Below, piece by piece: positions 1-10,388 of a stretch of 64,000 bases of DNA (the first letter of the stretch is position 1; each line of letters opens with the position of its first letter). Source of the DNA: Coenobita brevimanus. Taxonomy: Eukaryota; Arthropoda; Malacostraca; Decapoda; Coenobitidae. The stretch is from contig CM064713.1 in the NCBI GenBank assembly GCA_032717465.1, positions 11,314,976-11,378,975 of the forward strand. The letters are read 5' to 3'. The translations under genes and the position numbers were made by a program. The notes below the pieces were generated by a model. That model was given only the letters and a program-made list of their open reading frames with translations. It had not been told where the DNA came from and did no database searches.

Positions 1-284
1 ACTAGAAAACAAATCCAGTAATAACGTGATTTATCTCTAATTTACCTTTAAGTCATTCATGTTTCTATCTTTTATCCTATTTTTTCGCCAGACTACCTTA
101 GCTGCAAGTGCGTGTGGAATCTCTTTTCCAATGACCCATTTACGATCTCGACTATATCATTCCAATTTATAACCCAGCGATTTTTTTTTCTTACGTGGGA
201 GTGAGTCAAGGGAACCTGAGGTGAAACAGTGTATTCAATGGCTTATCGTCGCATAGTGTTCTCTCATCTCACTGACTCATTCCA
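1..284. other. AT-rich sequence without recognised features
   Basis: I see no coding, RNA or repeat signal here. There is a short T run near position 181-188. The segment leads into a long dinucleotide array. Confidence 0.5.
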
Positions 285-441
<157 letters not shown>

Positions 442-603
442 GCAGAGTGTAATCATATAAACACAAGTATATGAATAGATTAATATTCATTCACTTACAC
501 ATACAAGCTTCTTTCACAGCCTTACTCTTCACATACAAGCTGAAGTGATTAACACACAGACATACAAAATATCTGCACACTAAAAACTGATAATAAAGCA
601 TAC

Positions 604-606
<3 letters not shown>

Positions 607-684
<78 letters not shown>

Positions 685-692
685 TATACAGT
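607..692. repeat. (TA)n-(GATA)n microsatellite
   Basis: About 19 TA units are followed by about 11 GATA/TAGA units. The array lies just outside the left end of the long inverted-repeat element that starts near 700. Confidence 0.97.
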
Positions 693-699
693 ATATATA

Positions 700-1020
700 A
701 AATGATGGCCAACAAAACAAGCTTGATGACATACATGATTTATTGACGACCACAAGGTTTACACATAAACCATCTTCAGACCTAGAAGAAAAAATAAATT
801 AAACCAGTATACAATTATCTTGCACTGAATTGACAATAATATAAAAGACCAGGGAACAGAGCAGGTTACATGAAATACAGTACCAGTAAATATAGTTTAC
901 CAGCTAAAAACAGAGCAACTTTGTAGAGGAGTCGTGTGAGCCATGGGATGGTCGTAGCTCTGCTGTGAGTTAAGACTCCACTACTACTCTCGTCAAATCA
1001 TCCCATGCAGTGAACAAGAT
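700..1020. repeat. Left arm of long inverted repeat
   Basis: It pairs with 3332-3652 in inverted orientation over its whole length, not only at the tip. The shared blocks keep the same order and spacing, so both arms derive from one sequence. The left arm is followed by an AT-rich stretch ending in an A16 run at about 1110-1125. Confidence 0.75.
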
Positions 1021-1466
1021 TTTGTTTTTTATTTTGTTTGGTTGAGACTTTATGGCCATCTCCCACTTTGAGAGGCATTAGGCCAAATAGTAATATAAAA
1101 CAAGACTGAAGAAAAAAAAAAAAAAAGGAGGACACGAGGAGGCGATCTAGGGAGCCAGGTGATCAAGTAGCATGAAACAGATGGCTCACAGTTCGGCAAG
1201 ACGTACCATCACCTTGACAGTAAGGCTTGATGGAACCCCCTCACCCTGGTCGTCTGCCCAGAGATCGTAAAGGGTCTTGTAGGTCGATTCTCCGAACTGA
1301 CATGACCGGGTGTTGGCGCTGAGTCAGGAGGTGAATGTAATCAGGCACATTGAGCCGAACTGCAGAGTCCTTGATTGGAGGGTGAGACTGGCTGCCCCAA
1401 CAGCTGAAGGGGGGGAGGACTAAGTGGCATCTGCCTCGGCTGAGGAAATTGTCAACACATCCTCGG

Positions 1467-1800
1467 TCATAGAAGCAGGCCTGGAAGGCGAGTCCTGTTC
1501 CCCTCAGTCGCAGGCAACTGATGGTGATTACCAGGAGTGTCGATAACCATGTCCATGGTCTGGTTTGGAGCTGGGTCGGTGATTGATGATGGGCTATTTC
1601 GCCGATTTAAAGTGTCAAGCTGCAGCACCGTCTGTGGCATCATGAGGGAAGCAGTAGGCTGTGGCTGTTGAGCCTTACACTCTCGACAACAATGGGAGGT
1701 TGGACACACGTCATGGGCGAAGCAGTTGGGATGACAAGGCAGGGAAGCCCATTTTCATCAAAGATCTTGGGAAGAAGAATGTGCAATGTCCCCTTGTCAC
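1467..1800 (-). pseudogene. Cys/His-rich coding remnant, family unknown
   Basis: Read on the minus strand, about 1745-1467 gives an 80-residue open stretch. Its beginning, just before the first Met, reads CHPNCFAHDVCPTSHCCREC, a dense run of Cys and His spaced like a zinc-binding module. The stretch then becomes Gln/Pro-rich. Just upstream in another frame is KIFDENGLP, which resembles IKDNGLP read from about 3080-3055 on the same strand, suggesting two copies of one module in the element. It lies 3' of the cold-shock domain on the same strand, separated by stops or frame changes. I do not recognise the family, and the spacing does not match the CCHC knuckles of Lin-28. It may be the C-terminal part of the same decayed gene, or chance. 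Confidence 0.3.
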
Positions 1801-2294
1801 CCCCAACAAAAAGCCCTCGCAGTCGCTATGCCCATCTCTACGATGGTGCTAACAGTTCCAAAACTCCAAGGAACCCTGGCCCGTTGTTCCCAGGCTGAGT
1901 GGCACTGCAGTGCATAGGTGGAACCCTGCATGACCGTGCTCCCTGACCTGGTGACATCCCTGGCCTCAGGTCCCCTGGGAGTCCCAGAGATGGCGAACTC
2001 CACCACCTCACCATCCTCGAGAGATCATTGTACATGCCGTGGATTTGGTGCAACTACAGCTTGACAGTGCACAAATACATCAGCACCAGTGTCCTGTTGC
2101 TTGATGAACCCAAACCCCACCCTACAGTTCAACCAAACCATTGTCCCCTGGATCTGCCGTGCAATCATGGTCAGTGTATCAAAAAAAAAACTCAATGGGT
2201 CATAGACTAGAGAAGGAGAGAGATGGGAGATTTGAACTTCAGGATTCCTGAGCTCCAACCTGAACAAGATTTTTTTTTTTTTGCTATTGGCCAT
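1797..2294 (-). pseudogene. Y-box-like cold-shock domain, one internal stop
   Basis: The minus-strand frame starting at Met 2294 encodes a cold-shock fold at about 2160-1938. Visible elements are GTMVWLN (beta-1, as in Y-box GTVKWFN), RNP1-like VGFGFI, DTGADVFVH (RNP2-like), NPR, DGEVVEFAI and a degraded end DVTRSGS, in the order of Y-box (YBX) proteins. The upstream residues IARQIQG also fit the Y-box lead-in. A single TGA at 2025-2027, probably from CGA, interrupts the frame; it is otherwise open to 1797. Y-box proteins bind RNA and single-stranded DNA. No intron is visible, which suits a retrocopy or a domain captured by the surrounding inverted-repeat element. With the stop it cannot make a full protein. 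The domain call is fairly secure; origin and wider gene are not. Confidence 0.7.
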
Positions 2295-2479
2295 ACATTA
2301 GCCATTAAGCCACATAGAACAAATTTAGACTATTAAAACAGGCAAGCCACCAGGACAAAGAAAACTGCAGACTGATGGACTGACTGGGTGAAATGAAAAA
2401 GACATGGGGCAGACAGACGAAGCTACACTGTACTGGAGGTGAAAGCAGATTTGGAATCGGAAGGAGACTGGACAGTCTA

Positions 2480-3110
2480 GAGGACACTGCCGAGGATCCT
2501 CACCTCCTCTAGGTCCGTGACAGCCTGGAAGGACCATCAGTGCAGCTTGAAGGAGAGCATGGCATGCTGGAATTCCCCCTTGCTGTACTCCTTTGCATTG
2601 CCTGCCCCAGGTGGAGCATCCTCATAAGTCTTCATGCAGTGCATGAAGGAGTCCAGCCCAGACTCGTTGGGAGAGGCGAAGTCCGACCAGGTGAGGTGAC
2701 GACCTAGAAGGGAAGACTTCTGCATTGCCAGGGCCAGCCCTGTAGATGGAACAGACTCCACCTGGCCGGGCATCACATAAGAAACAGGGTCAGCAGTGAC
2801 ATTAGCTGCAGGTGGCAAAGAAGGAGCTGTATCCCGTCTCCATGGGTACCTCAGGAGGTGGTGAAGGGGCAGATCTGCGGGAGATGGAACGAACCCCCAA
2901 CCGGAGCTTCATAGGTGGAGTGGAGAACTGCAGCTGCAGCACCCGTGGGACCAATGTGGTGGGGATCACAGGGGGCCCGGACAGTCATTGAGGAGCTTGC
3001 CTCCCAGGCCTCCTCTGCAGCACAGGCGAGGAAAAGGACTCGGGGATCAGTATGGCAGGGAGCCCGTTGTCCTTGATGATGGCGGGTTATCCATCAGTCC
3101 TCGGTGGCTT
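2480..3110 (-). pseudogene. Decayed unidentified coding region inside the inverted-repeat element
   Basis: Minus-strand reading gives two adjoining open stretches in different frames. About 3080-2830 is Pro-rich and contains DNGLPAILIP and TPPMKLRLGV. About 2818-2537 is open for 93 codons and contains HLTWSDFASPNESGLDSF and MKTYEDAPPGAG, followed after the stop by further coding-like sequence. Composition and the frame switch suggest a once continuous protein damaged by at least one indel. I do not recognise the family. It lies upstream of the cold-shock domain on the same strand, so it could be the 5' part of the same gene. Confidence 0.35.
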
Positions 3111-3180
3111 GTCAGTTTAAGTGTGGTTGCTGCAATGCAGCCTACGTTGGTCAAACCAAGTGCCATCTACTATATATATG

Positions 3181-3196
3181 TACACACACACACACA

Positions 3197-3252
<56 letters not shown>
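3181..3252. repeat. (CA)n-(TG)n dyad-symmetric microsatellite
   Basis: About nine CA units switch directly to about 26 GT/TG units, making an inverted-repeat dinucleotide tract able to fold back on itself. It lies inside the inverted-repeat element, just before its right arm. Confidence 0.95.
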
Positions 3253-3253
<1 letters not shown>

Positions 3254-3331
3254 ATATATATACTGTAGTTGCCTTAATGATCAGGGACTTCGCCCCCAAT
3301 GGTCGATCGGCTAACTGGAAAAAAGAAAATC

Positions 3332-3652
3332 CTGTTCACTGCATAGGACGAACTGCCGAGAGCAATAGCGTAATCTCTACTCACAGGAAGGCTACGACCA
3401 TCCCATGGCTCACACGACTCCCCTACACCGTTGCTCTCTTTTTAATTGGTAAAATATATATATATACTGTATATCATGTAATTTGCTCTGTTTCCTCCTC
3501 TATTATATGATCATCAATTCAGGATAAGAAAGCTTTATACTGGTTTTATTTTTTCTTTTTGATCTGAAGAGGGTTCATGTGTAAACCAAAACGTTGCCAT
3601 TAAATCATATAGGCTATGTCATTACACTAGGTTTGCTGGCCATCATTAGATT
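3332..3652. repeat. Right arm of long inverted repeat
   Basis: Reverse-complement counterpart of 700-1020. It contains the 'TGAAGAGGGTTCATGTGTAA' block that mirrors the block near 770. Confidence 0.75.
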
Positions 3653-3679
3653 TCGCTTCCCACAGCATGAAAGTATCGC

Positions 3680-3711
<32 letters not shown>

Positions 3712-3714
<3 letters not shown>

Positions 3715-3925
3715 CGCCTGGTGGTTTAGTGGGTAATTATGGAGCTCCAATCAGATTGAGCCATTGAAGGTTTATATCCAAGGGATGGTTGAGGCATATT
3801 GCTCTCGTAATGCCACTCAGGGATGAGTGAGGCTGGTCACTCTCATCTTAAATGTCAGGATCAACTTGCCTAGCCCAGGGCTCCTACGCTTCTCTTGGGA
3901 CAACGTAGGATTGGATGATGAATGA
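3712..3925 (+). mobile_element. tRNA-derived SINE, copy 1
   Basis: The 5' end carries an internal RNA polymerase III promoter: an A box TGGTTTAGTGGG at 3722-3733 and a B box GGTTTATATCC at 3769-3779, spaced as in tRNA genes. About 150 bases of unrelated body follow, ending in a GATGAATGAATGATGA-like tail. A second copy lies in the opposite orientation at 19391-19602 and shares both boxes and the body, so this is a dispersed family. It follows directly on a (TA)n tract (about 3680-3710). Confidence 0.8.
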
Positions 3926-3934
3926 ATGATGAGA

Positions 3935-3939
3935 GATAG

Positions 3940-3989
<50 letters not shown>

Positions 3990-4150
3990 ACCAGTACTAC
4001 AGCCACAGCAACCACAACCACCATTATCATCATCATAGCTATCACAACCACCATAACAGCTGCTACCACTATCATCATCACAGCTACCATCACCAGCACC
4101 ACCGCCACCTTCTTTATCACGGCAAACACCACCACCACCAACACCAAAAC
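3935..4150. repeat. (TA)n-(GA)n microsatellite and CAC/ATC trinucleotide tract
   Basis: TA then GA dinucleotides run to about 3987. A degenerate trinucleotide stretch rich in CAC, ACC and ATC follows. The Tigger transposase reading begins directly after it, so that element's 5' part is missing or replaced here. Confidence 0.9.
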
Positions 4151-4156
4151 AGCCAC

Positions 4157-5480
4157 ATTGTCTCCATGGGTTGATGGATAGCTGGCCTGTTGAGTGGTAC
4201 CATTCTGTGAAAGCCTGGTTTACCGCAGAGATCTTCAGAAATTGGTTCCACAAACACTTTGTCAAGGAGATTATCCATTATCAGACGGAGGAACCTGGAA
4301 TCTGTCATGGCTAGGTGAAAGCTCTCCTGATCTTCGACAATGCTTGTGTGCATCCATCAGAGAAGGGTTTGGTTGCTGATGACGGCCGGATTAGATGCAT
4401 GCTTCTGCCACCTAATACGACTGCTCTCATTCAACCAATGTACCAGGGTGTTATCGTGGCAGCCAAGAGACTGTATCATTGGAGGTTTCTCAAAAAGGTG
4501 ATTGAGGTGCTTGAGGACGAGGAAGGAGTCGATACACGTGGGAAGAGGACCTTGAAGAACCTGTGGCATTAAAACATCAAGTTTGTGATTTTCAACTGGG
4601 CCAGTGCTTGGAAGGAAGTCTCCATCAAAACCTTGGAAAGTGGTAGTAGTAGTAGTAGTTGTTCCCTAGGCAGTCTGGCCAAACAGCCCCGAGTCCCTAA
4701 GGAAGGCCATGGCCGAGACCGGGCTTTCCCACAGAGCTCTCAAGGGTGTATGTTGTGTTATTGGAGTAGGTGATTGTGTGCTGCAATGCAGTCTTCCATA
4801 ATGTGCTTAATAGTAAGGGGTACCGTGGTGCATCCTGGACAGGCATCAGCGACGGAGTCATACAGCCTCTTCCATGGAAAGTGGTTGATCTCGTCTCCTT
4901 CAGGGATGTGAGCCCATGCATAACTTTGAAGGATTTGATATGGACGATTTCCACCTTCGATTATGAAACGCAGGTGAAGATGTGGACATCGACGGCAGCG
5001 ATCAAGGTTATCAGACGTTTTCTGATGAGGAGATTGCTGATGCTGTCTGTGCTGGGCCGACAGAGGAAAACGATGAAGATGAGGACCTTGACTCTGGCCA
5101 CCTTGCCACTCCATCACCCCCTCACCTCAGTGCGCTGCAGGCCAGCATTGAGCAGGTGCTCAAGCATGTGGGGCACCCTTATTGCAACTGGAAGTTGGTG
5201 CCACTCAAGCTGGCCATGGATCTGCTGGCAGTCAGGGACGCTGTTATCCTCTGAAAAAATTGCCTCACATATCGATAGACGAAGATCAACTCTTTCTTCA
5301 AGCCCGCCACCCCCACAAGTGCCAGCCCCTTCTCCCCACCATGACCATCACCACCCGCCTGACCCCAGTCTACGCTTTCGGACCCACAACTGAGCACATC
5401 AACAGCCTTTGAGTCACCGTTCGATGTGAGTTTGTGGCTGTCTTCAGAGAGCCCTAAGGTGAGTAGGGCTACATCACCTT
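4157..5480 (+). pseudogene. Tigger (pogo, Tc1/mariner superfamily) transposase relic
   Basis: One frame from 4157 to about 4628 carries AEIFRNWFHKHFV, KALLIFDNACVHPS and LPPNTTALIQPM, the hallmark end of the DDE domain in Tigger/jerky transposases. Two in-frame stops lie at 4312 and 4570. The Asp in FDNA (second catalytic acid) is kept. The third, expected in the family motif QPMDQGVI, is Tyr here (TAC, 4441-4443), so the enzyme would be inactive even without stops. After a LINE insertion (about 4641-4973) the frame resumes at 4976 with GYQTFSDEEI and an acidic stretch. SFFKP near 5300, the typical Tigger C-terminus, follows after a stop. Everything before the second catalytic region is missing. 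Confidence 0.85.
4641..4973 (-). mobile_element. LINE 3'-end fragment nested in the Tigger relic
   Basis: Minus-strand reading gives GDEINHFPWKRLYDSV, then ACPGC and IKHIMEDC, the C-x2-C...H...C signature at the C-terminus of some I/R1/jockey-group LINE reverse transcriptases. The 3' end on the minus strand runs into (CTA)n at about 4642-4657. The Tigger reading is broken on both sides, so this fragment inserted later. It is strongly 5' truncated. Clade is uncertain. Confidence 0.65.
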
Positions 5481-5702
5481 GCTGCACATCCTCGCTCATC
5501 AGCTGCCTTCAGCAGGTGGAGGAGGATGAGGAGGAGTCTTATTACCTTTGCTATGTGGCTGTGTTAGCCACTAGACCAAATTGGATACCTGTACACCTGT
5601 TGCAACCTGGCATGTAATGACGCCTGTCTGCCGTTCACTGGGTTGTAAGTGTATTGTTTTTTTTTTTTTTTATAATTTCATGGCTTATGCAGTGATTTAT
5701 AA

Positions 5703-6240
5703 GTGTTTAGGACTACATTGCTTATTCCAATGTGTGTTTTGATGTCTAAAAGTAGCCAAAGGACAGCACAACAATTCCATAATTAGGAGGGGACTGTGCA
5801 TAATGGTAGTTTTATATTTTTTGTTGTTCATGCACTGTTTTCATTGTGTTTAGAAATCCATTGCATATTGCAGTGTGTGTTTTAATGTCTAATAATATCC
5901 GAAAGACCGCAGAACACTGCCAAAATTTGGAGGGGTACTGTGCATATCAGTAGTTTTTTCTTGTTTGTGCATTGTTTTCTTAGTTTTTAGGATTACATTG
6001 CATATTGCAATGTGTGTTTTGATGTCTAAAAACAGCCGAAAGACTGCAGAACACTGCCAAAATTAGAAGTGGTGCTGTACTTATTGGTAGGGTTTTGCAC
6101 ATTGATTTATTTGTTGTTCTTTATTTCACTATTTTCGTAGTGTTTACGATTATATTGCATATTGCAATGTGTGTTTTTATGTCTAAAAACAGCCAAAAGA
6201 CTGCAGAACACTCACCAAATTAGGAGGGGTACTGTGTTTA
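5703..6240. repeat. Four imperfect tandem copies of a ~140-157 bp unit
   Basis: The block 'TAGGAYTACATTGCATATTG', then YAATGTGTGTTTTGATGTCTAAAA and later CTGCAGAACACTGCCAAAA, recurs from about 5703, 5846, 5982 and 6139. Units differ by substitutions and small indels. The array follows the Tigger C-terminus and could be its 3' non-coding part. Confidence 0.85.
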
Positions 6241-6335
6241 TAGGTTGGGTATGGGTATAGGTAGGGTATGGGTACAGTAGAGGATATTGCTCTGTATCTG
6301 GACATTGCCGTATCCAGTCATGCCTTTGGCTATAT

Positions 6336-6362
6336 TATGACGGATAATCGAGGGATTACTGC
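6336..6362 (-). repeat. Possible right terminal repeat of the Tigger element
   Basis: On the minus strand the sequence begins CAGTAATCCCTCGATTATCC, which has the CAGT start and character of pogo/Tigger termini. The flanking dinucleotide is CC, not the expected TA, and no left terminus is present, so this is tentative. Confidence 0.4.
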
Positions 6363-6962
6363 CAGATCGGAACTGAAACGTAATAATATTCATACAGTCG
6401 ATCATCATGATCCTCTTCACCACTAATTTGTGCTGTATATACAGTAGATAAAAAAATCGAAATTTATAAATAACAATGAACATCAGTAATCAATAAACTT
6501 GATGGTCAACACTTCCTTACACTCTCGTCTTTCACTCACTCACACTGACTCACATGATTATATTAACTAACAGAAAAACATCCAACTATTGATGCCAGCA
6601 CCATCAACACCACCACTTCTACCTCCTCCATAATTATCATCATCATCATCATCGGTAACAGCAGTAGCAGTTTTTTAATGGTAGACCTATTTGATCTCTT
6701 ACAGCACAAAAACTGGTCGATAAACATAGTTAAGATATTTCAAAACTGCCGTATACGAAAGAGGGGAAGAGGGTTCTCCATTATCGCTCTCACTCACTGT
6801 TATCTTATTTCCCCTGCTGTCTCCAGTTGTCTCACACACTCCCATTCTGACGATAAAATTTTAACACAAATGGTCCAATCTACAAAGTGCAATACACATC
6901 TGTTCACTTAGAATATCTTACTCTAAAACTCAGTCTCACTCACTTTCATGCCCTTACAGTAC
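6363..6962. other. Unannotated AT-rich sequence
   Basis: No gene is supported. It has short trinucleotide stretches of CAC and ATC near 6600-6660 and a CTCACTCACT-rich stretch near 6520-6550. Confidence 0.5.
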
Positions 6963-7227
6963 TTAACCCTCCGTTGGTGTGGCGGGGTATGTCATACCGA
7001 CAGTGACATTTTCATGCATACAGTATAATTATCTGTTGTCTGGTACCAGGGTTACTGCCACCCGCCCATGTGATTTATTTATCCTACACCGAGTTGATCC
7101 ATGAGTACTCTCAGTTTCCTACTGATCACAGCGGAGTAATTTGGGGACAATGCTATGTCCCAAAGCAGAACAATCGAAAACGTGAAATTTTTTATAACTA
7201 CATACATTTCTTATTGAAACAGGTCAT

Positions 7228-7650
7228 TTCAAAGTGTTTTGTCACACCAACCATGAAAACAAGTGTATGTAGGTGTGGGGAAATTAGTAGGCTGTGGGGA
7301 GATAAAGCAGGCTGTGGGGAGTAGGCCTATAGGTACATGGGGTGGAAATAACCAACTTTTTGCACGAAAAAAAAGCACTTCATTGTGTTCTGTAACAACT
7401 ACCATGAAAACAAGTGTGTATGTAGATGTGGGGAGATAACTAGTGTGGGGAGTAGGCCTACAAGGCCTTGGTGGTACTTTGGAAGAAAAATTTCGGCAAC
7501 AATCAAATTCTCTTGTGGAAACCATCCATTTCAATGGGATTTGTCATACTAACCATGAAAACACGTGTGTACGTATTTGTTGGGAGATAAAACAGGTGTG
7601 GGGAGTAGCCCTACAAGGCCTCATAGTCATTCAAAAACTAACACAGACAT
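7228..7650. repeat. Three tandem ~151-bp units
   Basis: CCATGAAAACAMGTGT starts at 7251, 7402 and 7553, a constant period of 151. Each unit also carries TGTGGGGAG repeats and AGGCCTA. It lies inside the TTAA element, directly upstream of the mariner relic. Confidence 0.9.
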
Positions 7651-7714
7651 ATATAAATGTTTATAACCACGAAGAACATCAAAATAAAATTGAATAATGC
7701 TATAGATGCATTTT

Positions 7715-8708
7715 TCTGGTACAAGCAGTTCGAGGAAGGATGAACGTCCATCGAAGACGATGACCGTATGACCATTCTGGATGGCCGTCAACAACACCAG
7801 AAAACGTTGGAAATGTACATCAGGCTATCCTTGCAGATCGTAGACGAGCTATCTATGATGTTTGTGATATCGAAGGACTGTCGTACAGGAGCATGCAGCG
7901 CATTTTGTCGGACGTGTTAGGCATGAGAGACGCACCGCCGGAACATTTGTGCCAGGACTGCTGAGTGAGGAGCAGAAGGCACATCGCATTGGAGTTTGCA
8001 GGGAGCTCAAGAATCAGGTCAGAGATGATGCCATCTTCATCTCCAAGATCATAATTGGTGATGAATCATGGGTTTATGGTTATGACCCAGAGACAAAACT
8101 ACAGTCATCGCAATGGAAGTCTCCCAATTCACTGAGGCCGAAAAAAGTGCGTTAAGTTCGCAGCAGTGTCAAGTCGATGTTGATCGTTTTCTTTGATATC
8201 CAAGGGATTGTTCACAAGGAATTCATCCCACCCGGTCAATCTGTCAAAGGAAAGTTATACTGTGAAGTTTTGCAGCATCTTAGGGAGAACATCCACCGCA
8301 AATGTCCAGAACAGTAGAAGAACAAAGACTGAGTCCTGCATTATGACAACACCCCCCCCCACACATCAGTGGTTGTCCAGCAGTTCCTGGCTTCCACTAA
8401 CACGGTAGTCATTCCTCACCCACCCTATTCACCTGATTTTGCCCCCTGAGACTTTTTCCTGTTTCCCAAGTTGAAGTTACGACTGAAAGGGAGTCGATTT
8501 TACTAGACTGAGGAGATCCAGACAGAATCGCAGGAGGTGCTCAAGACCATCACACCCGAAGCCTTCCAGGGATGCATGGACTCATTTAAAAACACTGGAA
8601 CCACTGTATACATGCCAAAGGGGACTACTTCGAAGGCAACAGTGAGAACTAGGAGGTAATTTCTTACAATACTCAAATTACTGGAACTTTTGGGTAGCAC
8701 CTCGTAAG
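7715..8708 (+). pseudogene. mariner (DD34D) transposase relic with right terminal repeat
   Basis: Fragments in shifting frames keep mariner order: EDDDR, LADRRR-like sequence, GDESWVYGYDPETK (first catalytic Asp), LHYDNTPPHTS (second) and SPDFAP followed by a stop then DFFLFPKLK (third). Frameshifts and stops occur throughout, including at 8155, near 8316 and at about 8447, where TGA replaces the usual Cys codon before DFFLFP. On the minus strand the right end reads TACGAGGTGCTACCCAAAAG from about 8709, a typical mariner terminal repeat. No matching left terminus or N-terminal helix-turn-helix is seen. It entered, or was trapped in, the TTAA element. Confidence 0.85.
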
Positions 8709-9091
8709 GACCTTTACTTGATTATTCCTGAATTAATATATTTTCTTTGTGCAAATGACACTGAATATGTTGATCTGTGAAGAAAATACATTGCAGAATG
8801 TTGTTGTGTCAATGAAAATATGTCAGACTGTGATAAAAGACATGACAGTATGTTAGTCTGTGAATTCAATATATGAAAACTATAATTATGAAATAAATTT
8901 CCAATTTCTTGTGAAAATAATTTTGTTTTCTTGTCCAATTAGTATAATAAATGGTTATCTCTTTTAAATATATTGTCTAAAACCACATGTTGTTAATAAC
9001 AAGTGAGAATAATATGACAAAGAGTCTGGGGTATATCATACCCCACTGCAGTAACGACGACAAATTTCAAGCCGCACCAATGGAGGGTTAA

Positions 9092-9093
9092 GC

Positions 9094-9128
<35 letters not shown>

Positions 9129-10019
9129 CAATGTTCAAATAGCAGTACAGTATAAACACTGGTGGTCATTAAATTTCTCCTGCGTGTCCTCTCGACCTCC
9201 TCATTAGTTAAATATCTGGAGGTATGAGCTGATAAACATCCTTTAATATATATATATATATCCGGACCTTTGCTATGCAGGAATGCAGTGTAACTGGACC
9301 CTTAAAGAAAGCAACTGGAGAACCCTGTTTTAAAGTGTAAAACGACGACTCTCAGCGCTGTTCCTTGTTCTTTTTATTCTTCAGATAATTATTAATTATT
9401 AATTATTAATTATAAAGGTTCAGTTCAAGGGCATCACAGGAAGAAGCTTGCCAGTCATTATCATTTTTATACAGATCTTTTGTATTAATCATTCAAACTT
9501 GCAACTGTTTCAAGCATTAACCATTCGAAATCTATAACATAACCTAGCACATGCTGACCTAACCTAATTTAGCTAATTTTCCTAAACTAATCATTCCTGT
9601 CTCAGCCTACCCTCACCTATCGTACCGTATCGTGTTCTGTTCGATCTTAGCAGAAAAGGAATTGATGCAAATCCAATGTATAGAAGCGGTAACTTGCGAC
9701 AGTGCCCTTGTTTGCAAACAATTATGGTATGACAAAGATTCATTCGTCTGTAATTATATGCTGCAAAGGCAGTGAGAACAGCATGGTAACTAGTTCAGTT
9801 TTGGCTACCTGTATCATTAAAAAATCGTTTTTTCATTAAGGAAAACTACTGACACAACTAAAGAACACTGGGAAAGATTCTGTAAGAAACCTGTAAAGAA
9901 ATAAGAACGACTGGTAAGCTCCTAATTAATTTTCGTTCTTGTATGGTTTCTCATCATTTTGTTCTGTCATTTGCTTCTTCCTGTTTTTCGCATCATTCCA
10001 TTTATTTTCTATCCCTTTC

Positions 10020-10052
<33 letters not shown>

Positions 10053-10388
10053 TTTTTAATCGTAATACACATGGCACTAGTGGCACTTGGATACTCTTAC
10101 TTGGACGTGATGCATCTTAAGCCTACTTGTTTCCTCTCATCCTTCCTCTATTTCCTATTTTCTTTTACTCAGTCATTGCGATTGCTTTCTGTTATTATCT
10201 TCCCCGACAATTTCATCTTTGCCAATTTCATTTCCTTTTCTGCCATCGTTACCATTTTAATCATCACTCTCGCATTCTTCTTTTTACCTGCGGCGATAGC
10301 CAATAGGTCAGTGAAGGGCCAGCATTCTTCTTCTTCTGTTAAAAGGAAGCCTTTGGAGACAAAAGTGGTACCGTATTTGGTAATTTGA
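9092..10388. other. Non-genic stretch with several microsatellites
   Basis: It holds (GA)n at 9098-9124, a short (TA)n at 9246-9261, ATTA repeats at 9387-9411 and (ATT)n at 10018-10050. A long open frame near 9939-10388 is Phe/Tyr-rich low-complexity sequence crossing the (ATT)n, and I do not call it a gene. Confidence 0.6.

Larger units (their letters stand above)
700..3655 (-). mobile_element. Roughly 2.95-kb element with long (~320 bp) terminal inverted repeats
   Basis: The left 320 bases (about 700-1020) reappear reverse-complemented at about 3332-3652, roughly three-quarters identical with small indels. The match includes shared blocks such as GGCTCACACGACTCC, CTACGACCATCCCATGG and GGCCATCAT. 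The interior carries decayed coding sequence on the minus strand, including a Y-box-like cold-shock domain. The outermost motif (on the minus strand 'TCTGAAGATGGTTTATGTG' followed by GTAAACC) resembles terminal sequence I associate with Penelope-like elements, whose terminal repeats may be inverted; that assignment is inference. A foldback-type element, or two independent inverted insertions of one repeat, are alternatives. I could not identify a target-site duplication. Confidence 0.6.
6967..9087. mobile_element. TTAA-flanked element (piggyBac-like ends), 2.1 kb
   Basis: Both ends carry the inverted repeat CCCTCCRTTGGTGYGGC, and each is flanked by TTAA (6963-6966 and 9088-9091). TTAA target duplication with C-rich termini is characteristic of the piggyBac superfamily. 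A palindromic GGTATGTCATACC lies 18 bases inside the left end, and a GGGGTATGATATACCCC-like palindrome lies inside the right end. No piggyBac transposase is visible. The interior holds three 151-bp tandem units and a truncated mariner transposase, so the element is non-autonomous or its gene has been replaced. Confidence 0.8.

Noticed and set aside
9939..10388. 149-codon open frame, Phe/Tyr-rich
   Set aside because: It is low-complexity and crosses an (ATT)n repeat, with no domain. It may look like a membrane protein only because the DNA is T-rich.
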